This document shows positions 17,857 to 26,143 of a stretch of DNA of 64,000 bases, piece after piece. The position numbers and the translations under genes are program-made. The stretch spans positions 1 through 64,000 of the forward strand of contig NZ_BMXB01000008.1 of NCBI RefSeq assembly GCF_014651535.1. Direction: 5' to 3'. Source of the stretch: Salinimicrobium marinum (GTDB lineage: Bacteria; Bacteroidota; Bacteroidia; Flavobacteriales; Flavobacteriaceae). The notes under the pieces are model-generated. The model did no database searches. It was not told the DNA's origin and saw only the letters and a program-made list of their open reading frames with translations. How positions within the stretch are numbered: position 1 is the stretch's first letter; every line of letters begins with the position of its first letter.

Positions 17857-18792
17857 TTATTCTACAGGCTGCTGATTCTTCTCTACAAAGTCTGAGAATT
17901 TCTGCTTTTCTCTCTGGTATTCTTCATCTGTTAAAGGCACATAACCTACGTCTCCCAATATTTCCGGAGCTTCATCAAGATAAAAATTCACGAAATCTGC
18001 CACTACAGGATTCTGCAATGAAGAACTGTTTACATAAACAAATAAAGGTCTTGACAATGGACTGTAGGTACCATTACTTACTGTCTCCATACTGGGTTCT
18101 ACACAACCTTCTCCACCATCAACACCAACTATTTTAAGCTTATTTGCATTTTCTTCATAATATGCTAATCCGAAGAAACCTAGTCCATATTTATCACCTG
18201 CAACTCCCTGCACGAGAATATTATCATCTTCACTGGCAGTATAATCCCCTCTGCTGGAACCGCTTTCTCCCACGATCGCTTCGGTGAAATAGTCAAAAGT
18301 ACCTGAGGCAACTCCGGGTCCGAAAAGGTGGATTTCCTCATCAGGCCATTCAGGATTTACCTGGTTCCATCTCGTAATGGTTCCCTGGGCTGCAGGTTCC
18401 CATATTTTTCTCAATTCTTCCACCGTAATACAATCCAGCCAGTCATTTTCAGGATTGATCACAACTGCGAGTCCATCGTATGCTACTTCCAGCTCCACAA
18501 AATCAATATTGTTGCTTTCCGCTATAGCTTTTTCGTCTTCCTTTATGGGTCGGGAAGCATTTGCCAGATCAGTCTCTCCCCTTCCGAATTTCTGAAATCC
18601 GCCCCCGGTTCCAGATACCCCAATGGTAATATCCACATCGGGCTCTACCGTACGGAATTCTTCGGCCATTGCTTCAGTAACAGGATAAACTGTACTTGAA
18701 CCATCAATGGTAATGTTCTGCTTATCTTTTTTATTATTTCCGCAGGAAAGCATCAACCCTGAAATTGCGGTGATAAAAATTAATTTTTTCAT
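17857..18792 (-). CDS. pstS: Phosphate-binding lipoprotein PstS
   Basis: A lipoprotein signal with lipobox LMLSC (Cys17) anchors a periplasmic-binding protein of the PstS type. Phosphate-contacting segments are visible: IDGSSTVYPVTEAMAEEF near residue 30, GVSGTGGGFQKFGRGETDLANAS near 58-80, and GPGVASGTFDYF near 160. It captures phosphate entering through the upstream porin and delivers it to PstCA. It starts 11 bp after the porin stop. Confidence 0.96.
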   Translation of the reverse strand: MKKLIFITAISGLMLSCGNNKKDKQNITIDGSSTVYPVTEAMAEEFRTVEPDVDITIGVSGTGGGFQKFGRGETDLANASRPIKEDEKAIAESNNIDFVELEVAYDGLAVVINPENDWLDCITVEELRKIWEPAAQGTITRWNQVNPEWPDEEIHLFGPGVASGTFDYFTEAIVGESGSSRGDYTASEDDNILVQGVAGDKYGLGFFGLAYYEENANKLKIVGVDGGEGCVEPSMETVSNGTYSPLSRPLFVYVNSSSLQNPVVADFVNFYLDEAPEILGDVGYVPLTDEEYQREKQKFSDFVEKNQQPVE

Positions 18793-18803
18793 GAATTTTA
18801 GTT

Positions 18804-20006
18804 TTAAAAATGAATGTCAAATTGTAATCTGTACATTAATCCGTTATCCTGATTATCTTCGTAATCATTAAGGCTTAAGTCTGTCTGAATTTTTAGTTTA
18901 TGTCCTACAAAGTATTTCGAAAGTCCTACTGTATATTGTGTTTCAACCCCTAAGCCGGTGATTCCCTCATCCAGAGCAATGGTTGTATAGCGGCTCACCA
19001 CCTCGTAATTGTTCTTAAATAAATATCCTGCCTGTAGGTTCAATCCGTTCCCTACATTCACAATATCTCCTGTTGGAGTACCATCACTATTCAATGCTAT
19101 AGCCTCCCCTGCTGTTCTGTTGGCAAACTCTCCCATAAAAGAGAAGCCTTTGTATTTGAACATGGCGTCCAGGAAGAACGTATTGATATCGGTTTCAAAA
19201 AATCCGGTGTCATTGACCATATATGTACCGGAATTTGACCTTGTTCTTACAGCGCCTGAATTGTGGTCATAGCTGGCACCTATCGCCAGTTTTGGTGTTT
19301 GGTGCCGCTTAAGGTCTGACCCTACGTAGGCATCAAAATCACCAAACGGAAGTATTTCTGCCCTACCGGTGAACTGATAACCTCCTAAATTTCCGGAGGT
19401 GACATTTCTGCCTTCTCCCTGCGAAAAAGCAAAAGCTTCCCTGATGAGAAATTCATTTCCAACCACAAAAAAGTGATGTAACTGAATTCCCATATCACGA
19501 TCTATATTAAAACGGCTGTTCACCAGTGAGCGGTCTACTGTTTGCATATTAGCCGAAGAAACTACTCTCTCCCTGTTCCCCGGAAGTTTGGTTTGACCTG
19601 CCCACAGCTCAAAATTCTCATGGAAATTCCATTTTACGACAGCATCCAAAATCATTCTTGGTGCATTGCTGGTGTAAATAGAAGTACCTGATAAATCTCT
19701 GTTTGATAATCCAAGCTCGAGTTTATATTTTAATTTTGGGGTATAAGCAAATCCATCAAATTTTAATCGCGCCCTGCGAATTAGGAAGTTTGATTCCCCT
19801 GATGCAAATTCTTCATATTCCGGAAATTCCCATTGAGAAGTATACAGTGACTGGAAACGTGCCGCAAAACGCATACTATAGGAGCTGTCTTTAGCCACAA
19901 TATTAATCAGGCCTTTTCCAAAAGTGTTTTCTGTTACATCCTGGGCAGAAACATTCATTGCAGACACAAGCAGAAATGCCGGCACCAGAAACCATTTAAA
20001 ATTCAT
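18804..20006 (-). CDS. OprP/OprO-like phosphate-selective outer-membrane porin
   Basis: A signal peptide (residues 1-21, ending VSAQ) precedes a 16-strand-like beta barrel. The N-terminal segment YSMRFAARFQSLYTSQWEF, then ARLKFDGFAYTPKLKYKLELG and DAVVKWNFHENFELWAGQTKLPG, are classic for the porin O and P family, and the chain ends with an aromatic residue (FDIHF). As the first gene of the pst operon it is expected to pass phosphate across the outer membrane. A tandem 11-bp repeat about 35 bp upstream of the start is the likely control site. Confidence 0.9.
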   Translation of the reverse strand: MNFKWFLVPAFLLVSAMNVSAQDVTENTFGKGLINIVAKDSSYSMRFAARFQSLYTSQWEFPEYEEFASGESNFLIRRARLKFDGFAYTPKLKYKLELGLSNRDLSGTSIYTSNAPRMILDAVVKWNFHENFELWAGQTKLPGNRERVVSSANMQTVDRSLVNSRFNIDRDMGIQLHHFFVVGNEFLIREAFAFSQGEGRNVTSGNLGGYQFTGRAEILPFGDFDAYVGSDLKRHQTPKLAIGASYDHNSGAVRTRSNSGTYMVNDTGFFETDINTFFLDAMFKYKGFSFMGEFANRTAGEAIALNSDGTPTGDIVNVGNGLNLQAGYLFKNNYEVVSRYTTIALDEGITGLGVETQYTVGLSKYFVGHKLKIQTDLSLNDYEDNQDNGLMYRLQFDIHF

Positions 20007-20365
20007 ATCTGTTAGTTTTTGTCACTGCAAATAACCAACTTCAATGTTAATTCAATGTTACTGGCAAATTATGTTTGTATAAATGAAAAAAAGGCTGCCC
20101 GGCCATGGCAACCTTTCCATACATCAAAATCGACAAAAACTAAGATGATATGAATTTTCCTTAATGACATTAAGTAGTTCAAAGATGATGGATTTTTATG
20201 ATTTCCAGGTAAAATTAAGTTTACCGAATGTTTACTTAATGGTAAGCAGTCATAGATGGAAATATGATTAATTTTAAGAAACCCTCAACAGTATAGCCGC
20301 CAAAAAAGCTATAATTTGGGGGTGCTCCAGGACTGTAAATATTTTTTTTAATCAAATCTCTTTAA
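20007..20365. other. Divergent intergenic region, phosphate operon to TVP38 gene
   Basis: Apart from the Pho-box-like repeat, it holds short hairpins, CTTAAT/ATTAAG at about 20160-20175 and TATAGC/GCTATA at about 20293-20314, of no known function. No gene is visible. Confidence 0.5.
20040..20061 (-). promoter_or_regulatory. Candidate Pho box upstream of the phosphate operon
   Basis: TTCAATGTTAA (20040-20050) and TTCAATGTTAC (20051-20061) are tandem copies identical at 10 of 11 positions. The period of 11 bp equals the spacing of PhoB half-sites in classical Pho boxes (7-bp repeats plus 4 bp). It lies 34-55 bp before the porin start. The sequence differs from the E. coli box, so the assignment rests on period and position. 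Confidence 0.45.
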
Positions 20366-21061
20366 AAGATCAAAGCTTTTATACAAAAATATCTTTCCTT
20401 CATCCTTAGCGGAATTGTTATTCTGGGGCTAGTTATAGCATATTTTACCTATACCCCGTTTCAGGAGTTTGCAGATCAAACCTGGCAAATTCTCATGAGT
20501 GAAGATCATGACAGAATTCAGGAGTATTTTAAAGATTTTGGCTTCTGGGGACCTGTTGCTATCGTCGTTTTCATTGTGCTTCAAATGTTCCTGCTTATTT
20601 TTCCTTCCTGGCTTCCCATTATTATTGCTGTCCTGGCTTATGGATTCTGGTCAGGAGTATTAATTAACCTGGTTGGAATAGGAATCGCTTCTACTCTGGG
20701 CTTTTTTATAGGAGATAAACTGGAAGACACCCTCTTCAGGAATTTTATGAGTAAGAAGAAATCAGAAAAAATGAAATTCTGGATCTCCAATTATGGCTTC
20801 GGAACTGTGGTATTGTTCAGGATCTCACCTTTCTTTTCCAATGACAGCATTAGTTTTATTGCCGGAATTTTTAATATGAGCTTTAAAAAATTCATGGCGG
20901 CCACGTATGCGGGGATGATCCCTTTATCTTTGGCTGTTGGTTATTTTTCCCAGGATTTAGAACGCATGGAAGATGGTTTGTACTGGGTTGGAGGTGTTGG
21001 TTTTGTACTGTACGCCATCTATGTGTATATTGATCATAAAAAGCGAAAAAAGAAGAATTGA
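20366..21061 (+). CDS. TVP38/TMEM64 (DedA-like) membrane protein, start codon unclear
   Basis: The SNARE-associated/TVP38 core is clear: FPSWLPIIIAVLAYGFWSG, GIGIASTLGFFIGDKL, then VVLFRISPFFSNDSISFIAG and AATYAGMIPLSLAVGYF, ending in a basic tail. The first ATG is at 20495, but the frame stays open upstream to the TAA at 20363 and encodes a hydrophobic helix (FILSGIVILGLVIAYF) that a family member would be expected to have. No ATG, GTG or TTG occurs in that stretch, so translation would need a near-cognate codon such as ATC at 20369, or the start has been lost. Coordinates given are for the open frame; 20495-21061 is the conservative gene. Its stop overlaps the next ATG. Confidence 0.75.
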   Translation, partial: KIKAFIQKYLSFILSGIVILGLVIAYFTYTPFQEFADQTWQILMSEDHDRIQEYFKDFGFWGPVAIVVFIVLQMFLLIFPSWLPIIIAVLAYGFWSGVLINLVGIGIASTLGFFIGDKLEDTLFRNFMSKKKSEKMKFWISNYGFGTVVLFRISPFFSNDSISFIAGIFNMSFKKFMAATYAGMIPLSLAVGYFSQDLERMEDGLYWVGGVGFVLYAIYVYIDHKKRKKKN

Positions 21062-22305
21062 TGAAAAATTTTCAGATAGAAAAGGTTCGGGCGTCCTTTC
21101 CCGCACTTCGGATAAAAGATAAGGAGCAGGTTTTTCCGATCTATTTTGATGGTCCCGGCGGAACTCAAATGGCGCAGCCGGCATTAGATCGTATGGTGGA
21201 ATATATTAGTACAGGCATGGCAAACCTTCACGCCACTTTTCCTACCAGCATCAGGACTGATGAATTACTTGCCGAAGCAAAAGCTGCTGTGGCAGACCTT
21301 CTGAATTGCAAAGCTGAAGAAGTGGCTTTCGGACAGAACATGACCAGCCTTGCGTTTCAGGTTTCCAACAGCCTGAAATCTTTAATTCAGGAAGGCGATG
21401 AGATTGTGGTGACACAACTGGACCACCGGGCCAATGTAGATCCCTGGATCAGCCTGGCAAAAGAAACCGGGGCTACTGTAAAATTCATTCCTGTCGATAA
21501 AGATACCCTTACCCTCGACCTTTCGGGACTTGATAAGATCATTACTTCAAAAACGGCTTTGGTCGCCGCTGGCATGTCTTCCAATTTAACCGGAACAATT
21601 TCAGAAGTTGAAAAGATCATTAAAAGGGCAAAAGAAGTAAATGCTTTTACTGTGCTTGATGCCGTACATGCGGTGCCACATTTTAAGGTGGATTTTAAAC
21701 AATTGGATTGTGATATATTGTTTTGCTCTGCCTACAAATTCTTTGGACCACATTTGGGAATTGCCGTCATAAAAGGAGCGCTATTTCAAAAACTTCCAGT
21801 ACAAAAACTGGAACCTGCTCCCAATGATATCCCCTACCGCCTTGAAACAGGAACCCAAAACCACGAAGGGATCGCAGGCTTGTGCGGTGCCATTTCTTTT
21901 ATCGAAAGCCTTGGAGAAGGAGAAAACCGAAAGGAGCGCCTTGCTTCGGGAATGGAAAATATTGAAGCTCATGAACAGTCTCTCATTGCAGAAATGGAAA
22001 CTTTTTTAACTGAAATTCCTGAAGTAACCTTATATCGAGCCCCGGAAAACGTTGCAAAAACTCCCACTTTTGCGTTTAAAATAGAGTATATTCATTCCAG
22101 GGATGCTACCCGCTTCTTTGCCGAAAAATACAATCTTTGCATTGGCGACGGACATTTCTATGCATCAACCATGACAGAAGTATTTGATGTAATGGACAGC
22201 GGAGGCTGGATTCGTGTAGGATTCGCACCTTACAATACGCTCGAAGAGATCGATATCTTCAAAAAAGCATTACAGGAATGTATCCGGTTGTTTATTTCAG
22301 CTTAA
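21061..22305 (+). CDS. Cysteine desulfurase-like class V aminotransferase (SufS-like)
   Basis: A PLP enzyme of the cysteine desulfurase-like group: IYFDGPGGTQMAQPALDRM at the start, QNMTSLAFQVSNSL near 95, QLDHRANVDPW near 120, the PLP-binding Asp in VLDAVHAVPHF, and the Schiff-base Lys at 226 in CSAYKFFGPH. The usual flexible loop with a catalytic Cys found in true SufS is not evident near residue 340, so sulfur mobilisation is uncertain. Family members often act on other small amino or thiol substrates. The ATG overlaps the TVP38 stop (ATGA), suggesting coupled translation. Confidence 0.85.
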   Translation: MKNFQIEKVRASFPALRIKDKEQVFPIYFDGPGGTQMAQPALDRMVEYISTGMANLHATFPTSIRTDELLAEAKAAVADLLNCKAEEVAFGQNMTSLAFQVSNSLKSLIQEGDEIVVTQLDHRANVDPWISLAKETGATVKFIPVDKDTLTLDLSGLDKIITSKTALVAAGMSSNLTGTISEVEKIIKRAKEVNAFTVLDAVHAVPHFKVDFKQLDCDILFCSAYKFFGPHLGIAVIKGALFQKLPVQKLEPAPNDIPYRLETGTQNHEGIAGLCGAISFIESLGEGENRKERLASGMENIEAHEQSLIAEMETFLTEIPEVTLYRAPENVAKTPTFAFKIEYIHSRDATRFFAEKYNLCIGDGHFYASTMTEVFDVMDSGGWIRVGFAPYNTLEEIDIFKKALQECIRLFISA

Positions 22306-22367
22306 ATAAGAGGTATGGGTATAAATACGCTGTAACATTTACAGCAAAACCTTAGAAACATTAAAAA

Positions 22368-23057
22368 ATGAAGGCTACAGACGTTGGCATAAAAGTTCTG
22401 GAATTTTTAGCCAAAGCCCTGCTGTCTTTTTTGCTGGTGATGCTGCTGTATTTTGTTGCAGCCGTTATTGGCTCTGTTATTCCGGTGAATACAGCCCAGC
22501 CAGAAGATGGAACAATTACCATTTACCTAAGGACCAACGGCATCCATACCGATTTTATTTTTCCGGTAAAGAACGAGATCATGGACTGGCAGGAAGTTAT
22601 ACCTTCAGAAACAATCCTGTCAAAAACGGCAGATTTCGAATACATTTCTTTTGGCTGGGGCGATCTCAAGTTTTACAAAGAAACCAAAGAATGGTCAGAT
22701 CTACGTTTTCCCGTTGCTTTTCAGGCAGTTTTCCTTGAAAACCCTTCAGCACTGCATGTGACATTTGAGCAGGGGATAAGGATGAACAGGCCTGTTGTTC
22801 CGGTAGCTATTACAAAGGAACAGTATAGAAATCTGGTGGAATATGTGCATGCTACTTTTAAGACCGATAACGCCGGAAAAGCAAATCCTGTGGAAGGTCT
22901 GCACTATAATCAACACGATGCTTTCTTCCACGCCAATGGTTCGCTGCACTTTTTCTACACCTGTAACACCTGGATCAACGACGGACTCAAATATGCAGAC
23001 CTCAGAGCTTGTTTGTGGACCCCTCTTGACGAAGGAATATTTTACCAGTACCGGTGA
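22368..23057 (+). CDS. TIGR02117/DUF2459 family membrane-anchored protein
   Basis: A 229-residue protein with one N-terminal membrane helix (residues 17-39, LLSFLLVMLLYFVAAVIG). The external domain has the family's conserved patches: TNGIHTDFIFPV near 55, YISFGWGDLKFY near 90 and FYTCNTWINDGL near 203, with a Cys/His/Asn set reminiscent of papain-like hydrolases. The family was named from a gene near urease loci and its function is unknown. It lies 62 bp after the SufS-like gene. Confidence 0.8.
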   Translation: MKATDVGIKVLEFLAKALLSFLLVMLLYFVAAVIGSVIPVNTAQPEDGTITIYLRTNGIHTDFIFPVKNEIMDWQEVIPSETILSKTADFEYISFGWGDLKFYKETKEWSDLRFPVAFQAVFLENPSALHVTFEQGIRMNRPVVPVAITKEQYRNLVEYVHATFKTDNAGKANPVEGLHYNQHDAFFHANGSLHFFYTCNTWINDGLKYADLRACLWTPLDEGIFYQYR

Positions 23058-23202
23058 TTTATCATTTTTTTACAATTCTTTTTAACTCCTTCAATACAAA
23101 ACACTTATCTTAAAGGAGCAGTGAAATTACCTGATTTATAACCTCGGAAAACTCCACTGCGGAAATAAGAAAATTAAACCAATAATTATAATTATTACAC
23201 CT

Positions 23203-24258
23203 ATGAAAACCATTGATAAGATTACTGAAGTTTTAGGATCCGACGCATCTTTGCTGGAGTACAAAAGTGAAAAAATAAGCAAAGACCGATTGATGATCCC
23301 GGGGCCACATACGGTGGATTCTTTTGCAGATAGTGACCGGAGTCCGCAGGTTTTAAAGAGTTTGGCCCAACTTTACAACCACGGAGCCCTCGGCGGAACC
23401 GGTTATGTAAACATACTGCCAGTCGATCAGGGAATTGAACATAGCGCCGCTTTCTCGTTTTATAAAAACCAGGATTATTTTGATCCCGAAAACATCATTA
23501 AACTGGCTATGGAAGCCGGTTGCAACGGAGTCGCCTCCACTTTTGGCGGACTCGCACTGCACGCCAGAAAGTATGCCCATAAAATCCCTTTTATCGTTAA
23601 GATCAATCACAATGAACTGCTCACCTACCCTAATAAATACGACCAGATTCCCTTCGGAAGCGTTCGTGAAGCCTGGGATATGGGAGCCACGGCTATAGGA
23701 GCGACCATTTACTTCGGATCTGAAGAAAGCACCCGGCAAATTCAGGAGATAGCGGCGGCATTTGAAGAAGCCCATCAGCTGGGGATGGCCACTATTTTAT
23801 GGTGTTATACGAGAAACAGTCAGTTTAAAACAGATCAGGAAGATTACCACGCCGCAGCCGATCTTACCGGGCAGGCAAACCACATTGGGGTAACGATAAA
23901 AGCCGATATCATCAAACAAAAATTACCCACCACCAATTTCGGATACCGGGAAATCGGCTTCGGAAAACAGGATGATGCCATGTACGAAAGTCTGGCTACA
24001 GATCATCCAATTGATCTTTGCCGGCTGCAGGTAGCCAACTGTTATATGGGAAAAATCGGATTGATCAACTCCGGGGGAGGCTCGAAGGGAGAGTCTGATG
24101 TGAAGAAAGCGGTTAAAACAGCTGTGATCAATAAACGCGCGGGCGGCAGCGGACTCATCATGGGAAGAAAAGCCTTTCAGCGGCCATTTTCCGACGGAGT
24201 GGATATTTTAAGAAGTGTTCAGGAAGTATATCTCGAAAAGGAAATTACGGTTGCGTGA
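23203..24258 (+). CDS. fbaB: Class I fructose-bisphosphate aldolase (FbaB/DhnA type)
   Basis: This 351-residue enzyme is of the archaeal/DhnA-type class I aldolase family, which forms a Schiff base and needs no metal. Typical segments: [22 protein letters not shown] near residue 67, [15 protein letters not shown] near 130, [14 protein letters not shown] near 160, and [13 protein letters not shown] with candidate Schiff-base Lys233. The phosphate-binding end reads [11 protein letters not shown] then [14 protein letters not shown]. It cleaves fructose-1,6-bisphosphate in glycolysis and makes it in gluconeogenesis. A hairpin followed by CTTTTTA about 110 bp downstream may terminate it. Confidence 0.94.
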   Translation: MKTIDKITEVLGSDASLLEYKSEKISKDRLMIPGPHTVDSFADSDRSPQVLKSLAQLYNHGALGGTGYVNILPVDQGIEHSAAFSFYKNQDYFDPENIIKLAMEAGCNGVASTFGGLALHARKYAHKIPFIVKINHNELLTYPNKYDQIPFGSVREAWDMGATAIGATIYFGSEESTRQIQEIAAAFEEAHQLGMATILWCYTRNSQFKTDQEDYHAAADLTGQANHIGVTIKADIIKQKLPTTNFGYREIGFGKQDDAMYESLATDHPIDLCRLQVANCYMGKIGLINSGGGSKGESDVKKAVKTAVINKRAGGSGLIMGRKAFQRPFSDGVDILRSVQEVYLEKEITVA

Positions 24259-24606
24259 TTTTAGAAGCAGGCAGTACGCAGTGAATTAGTTGGCAGTTGA
24301 AAAGGAAGGATTTCACGCAAAGTTGCAAAGCTTTAAAAACGCCAAGATCGCTAAGCATTCCCAGGAATCTGACCTGCAAGGTTTTTGGAACCTTGTAGGT
24401 CTTTTTATGTAATGCGCTACCCCTGAAAGGTTTTAATTTAGTTCGTCACCCTGTCCCGAAGCGTCGGAAGTTTCAGGGTCTTAACATGAGATGCTGAAAA
24501 TGTACTAAACATGACGTCAGTCAGAAAATAATCAGGCATAAAAAAACCAATGATTCACAAACAGTATTTATTCGTGAAGCCGTGGCAGTACTTAATCAGA
24601 AGAACT
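24259..24606. other. Repeat-rich non-coding gap
   Basis: No gene. It contains a CACGCAAAG-type element near 24314, the GACCT...AGGTC palindrome (24371-24401) and a GTCACCCTG...CAGGGTC unit ending GAGATGCTGAAA (24445-24498). These are all dispersed-spacer types known from Bacteroidetes. Confidence 0.6.
24371..24401. repeat. GACCTGCAAGGTT palindromic repeat, possibly an fbaB terminator
   Basis: GACCTGCAAGGTT and AACCTTGTAGGTC form a 12-13 bp stem with one mismatch, followed by TTTTTA on the plus strand. A relative lies at 25979-26010, next to rimO. This is the widespread Bacteroidetes intergenic palindrome; here the trailing T-run could make it a terminator. Confidence 0.6.
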
Positions 24607-25959
24607 TTATACAGTTCTTACCTTCAATTCTTTTCGTTTAGGTTTTTCGGTGGTGACGTTGATAGCCTCCCCGTACAAATCAAAGTCGGCAGCATCTGTA
24701 ATTTTTACATCATAATATTCGGCAGTTTTCAGATATACTGAAGTAGCGTCAATCAGGACTTCATTATCAACATCGGGGGAATCGAATTCTGTTCTTCCGA
24801 CGAAATAATTTCCTTCTTTTCTGTCGATCACAACTCTGAAAACCTTTCCTATTTTCTGCTGATTCAGTTCCCAGGAAATCTGCGATTGAAGTTCCATAAT
24901 TTCATTTGCCCGTTCCTGCTTTACTTCCTGAGGCACATCGTCTTCAAGGTTGTACGCATGGGTGTTTTCTTCGTGAGAATAGGTAAAACAACCAAGACGT
25001 TCAAAACGCATCTCCTTCACCCATTCCTTCAACTCCTGAAAATGAGCTTCAGTTTCGCCCGGATAACCCACAATAAGTGTGGTCCTGATGGCCATTTCCG
25101 GCACCCGGTCTCTGAATTCCTTCAGAAGATTAGTAGTTTTTTCATGCGTGGTTCCGCGGCGCATGGATTTCAGAAGATCATCAGAAATGTGTTGCAACGG
25201 AATATCAAGATAATTACAAACCTTCGGCTCCCGCTTCATCACATCAAGCACGTCCAACGGAAAACCTGTCGGGAATGCATAATGCAATCTTATCCATTCG
25301 ATTCCTTCCACCTTTACCAGGTTTTCAAGAAGTTCGGCCAGATTTCTTTTTTTATAAAGGTCAAGTCCGTAGTAGGTTAGGTCCTGAGCGATCAGGATCA
25401 ATTCTTTTACTCCGTTGGCAGCAAGCTTTTTCGCTTCCTGTACCAGGTCTTCAATAGGTGTGGACCTGTGTTTTCCACGCATTAAAGGAATAGCACAAAA
25501 TGAACACGGTCGGTCACAACCTTCTGCTATTTTCAGGTAAGCATAGTTTTTCGGAGTAGTCGTTAAACGCTCCCCGATTAGCTCGTGTTTGTAATTTGCA
25601 TCAAGAGCCTCCAGTAATCCGGGAAGTTCCGTCGTTCCAAAGTATTGATCAACATCAGGAATTTCCTTTACAAGATCGGGTTTGTAGCGTTCACTAAGGC
25701 ATCCGGTGACGAAAACCTTGTCCACCTCGCCCTGATTCTTCCGCTCCACATATTCCAAAATGGTGTTTACCGACTGCTCTTTTGCATTATCGATAAAGCC
25801 GCAGGTATTGATCACCACGATATTTCCTTCCTGCTCGTGAACTACCTCCTTGTCGTTTGCTTTGAGTTGCCCCATAAGCACCTCACTGTCATAGACGTTC
25901 TTGCTACACCCAAGGGTCACTACATTTATCTTATTCTTCTTTAATGTCTTCGTTCTCAT
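24607..25959 (-). CDS. rimO: Ribosomal protein S12 methylthiotransferase RimO
   Basis: A radical-SAM methylthiotransferase with all three family domains. The N-terminal UPF0004 part begins NVVTLGCSKNVYDSEVLMG (first cluster Cys), with two further Cys near residues 55 and 90. The radical-SAM core has the CxxxCxxC motif in CDRPCSFCAIP. A C-terminal TRAM domain (FRVVIDRKEGNYFVGRTEFD) follows. It adds a methylthio group to Asp of S12. ATG 25959 (MRTKTLKK) is preferred; a GTG at 25986 would begin inside a dispersed palindrome. Confidence 0.94.
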   Translation of the reverse strand: MRTKTLKKNKINVVTLGCSKNVYDSEVLMGQLKANDKEVVHEQEGNIVVINTCGFIDNAKEQSVNTILEYVERKNQGEVDKVFVTGCLSERYKPDLVKEIPDVDQYFGTTELPGLLEALDANYKHELIGERLTTTPKNYAYLKIAEGCDRPCSFCAIPLMRGKHRSTPIEDLVQEAKKLAANGVKELILIAQDLTYYGLDLYKKRNLAELLENLVKVEGIEWIRLHYAFPTGFPLDVLDVMKREPKVCNYLDIPLQHISDDLLKSMRRGTTHEKTTNLLKEFRDRVPEMAIRTTLIVGYPGETEAHFQELKEWVKEMRFERLGCFTYSHEENTHAYNLEDDVPQEVKQERANEIMELQSQISWELNQQKIGKVFRVVIDRKEGNYFVGRTEFDSPDVDNEVLIDATSVYLKTAEYYDVKITDAADFDLYGEAINVTTEKPKRKELKVRTV

Positions 25960-25978
25960 ATTCCTGCTTCTTTTTTCA

Positions 25979-26036
25979 GACCTCACAAGGTTTGGAAACC
26001 TGCTGGGTCTATTCCCGAACCTATCCGGAAATCGGG
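25979..26036. repeat. Paired palindromic repeats between rimO and the P1 peptidase
   Basis: GACCTCACAAGGTTT/GGAAACCTGCTGGGTCT at 25979-26010 is a degenerate copy of the palindrome at 24371. Directly after it CCCGA (26014-26018) faces TCGGG (26032-26036). Both are of dispersed type and lie between divergent start codons. Confidence 0.5.
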
Positions 26037-26143
26037 TGCAAAGATACGATCTAAAATCAGAACTACCTTAACAACTTAAGCTTGTTTAATTTAGAAAAGT
26101 TTCAGGAAATAATTTAAATTCCCGATTATTTGAAAATTCCACC

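Noticed and set aside
20310-20340. GGGGGTGCTCCAGG resembled part of a TPP riboswitch before the TVP38 gene.
   Set aside because: The CTGAGA segment and the paired stems of a TPP aptamer are missing, and the downstream gene has no thiamine link.
21061-22305. Naming the class V aminotransferase sufS.
   Set aside because: No sufBCD or sufE neighbours and no evident active-site Cys loop, so only a SufS-like label is justified.
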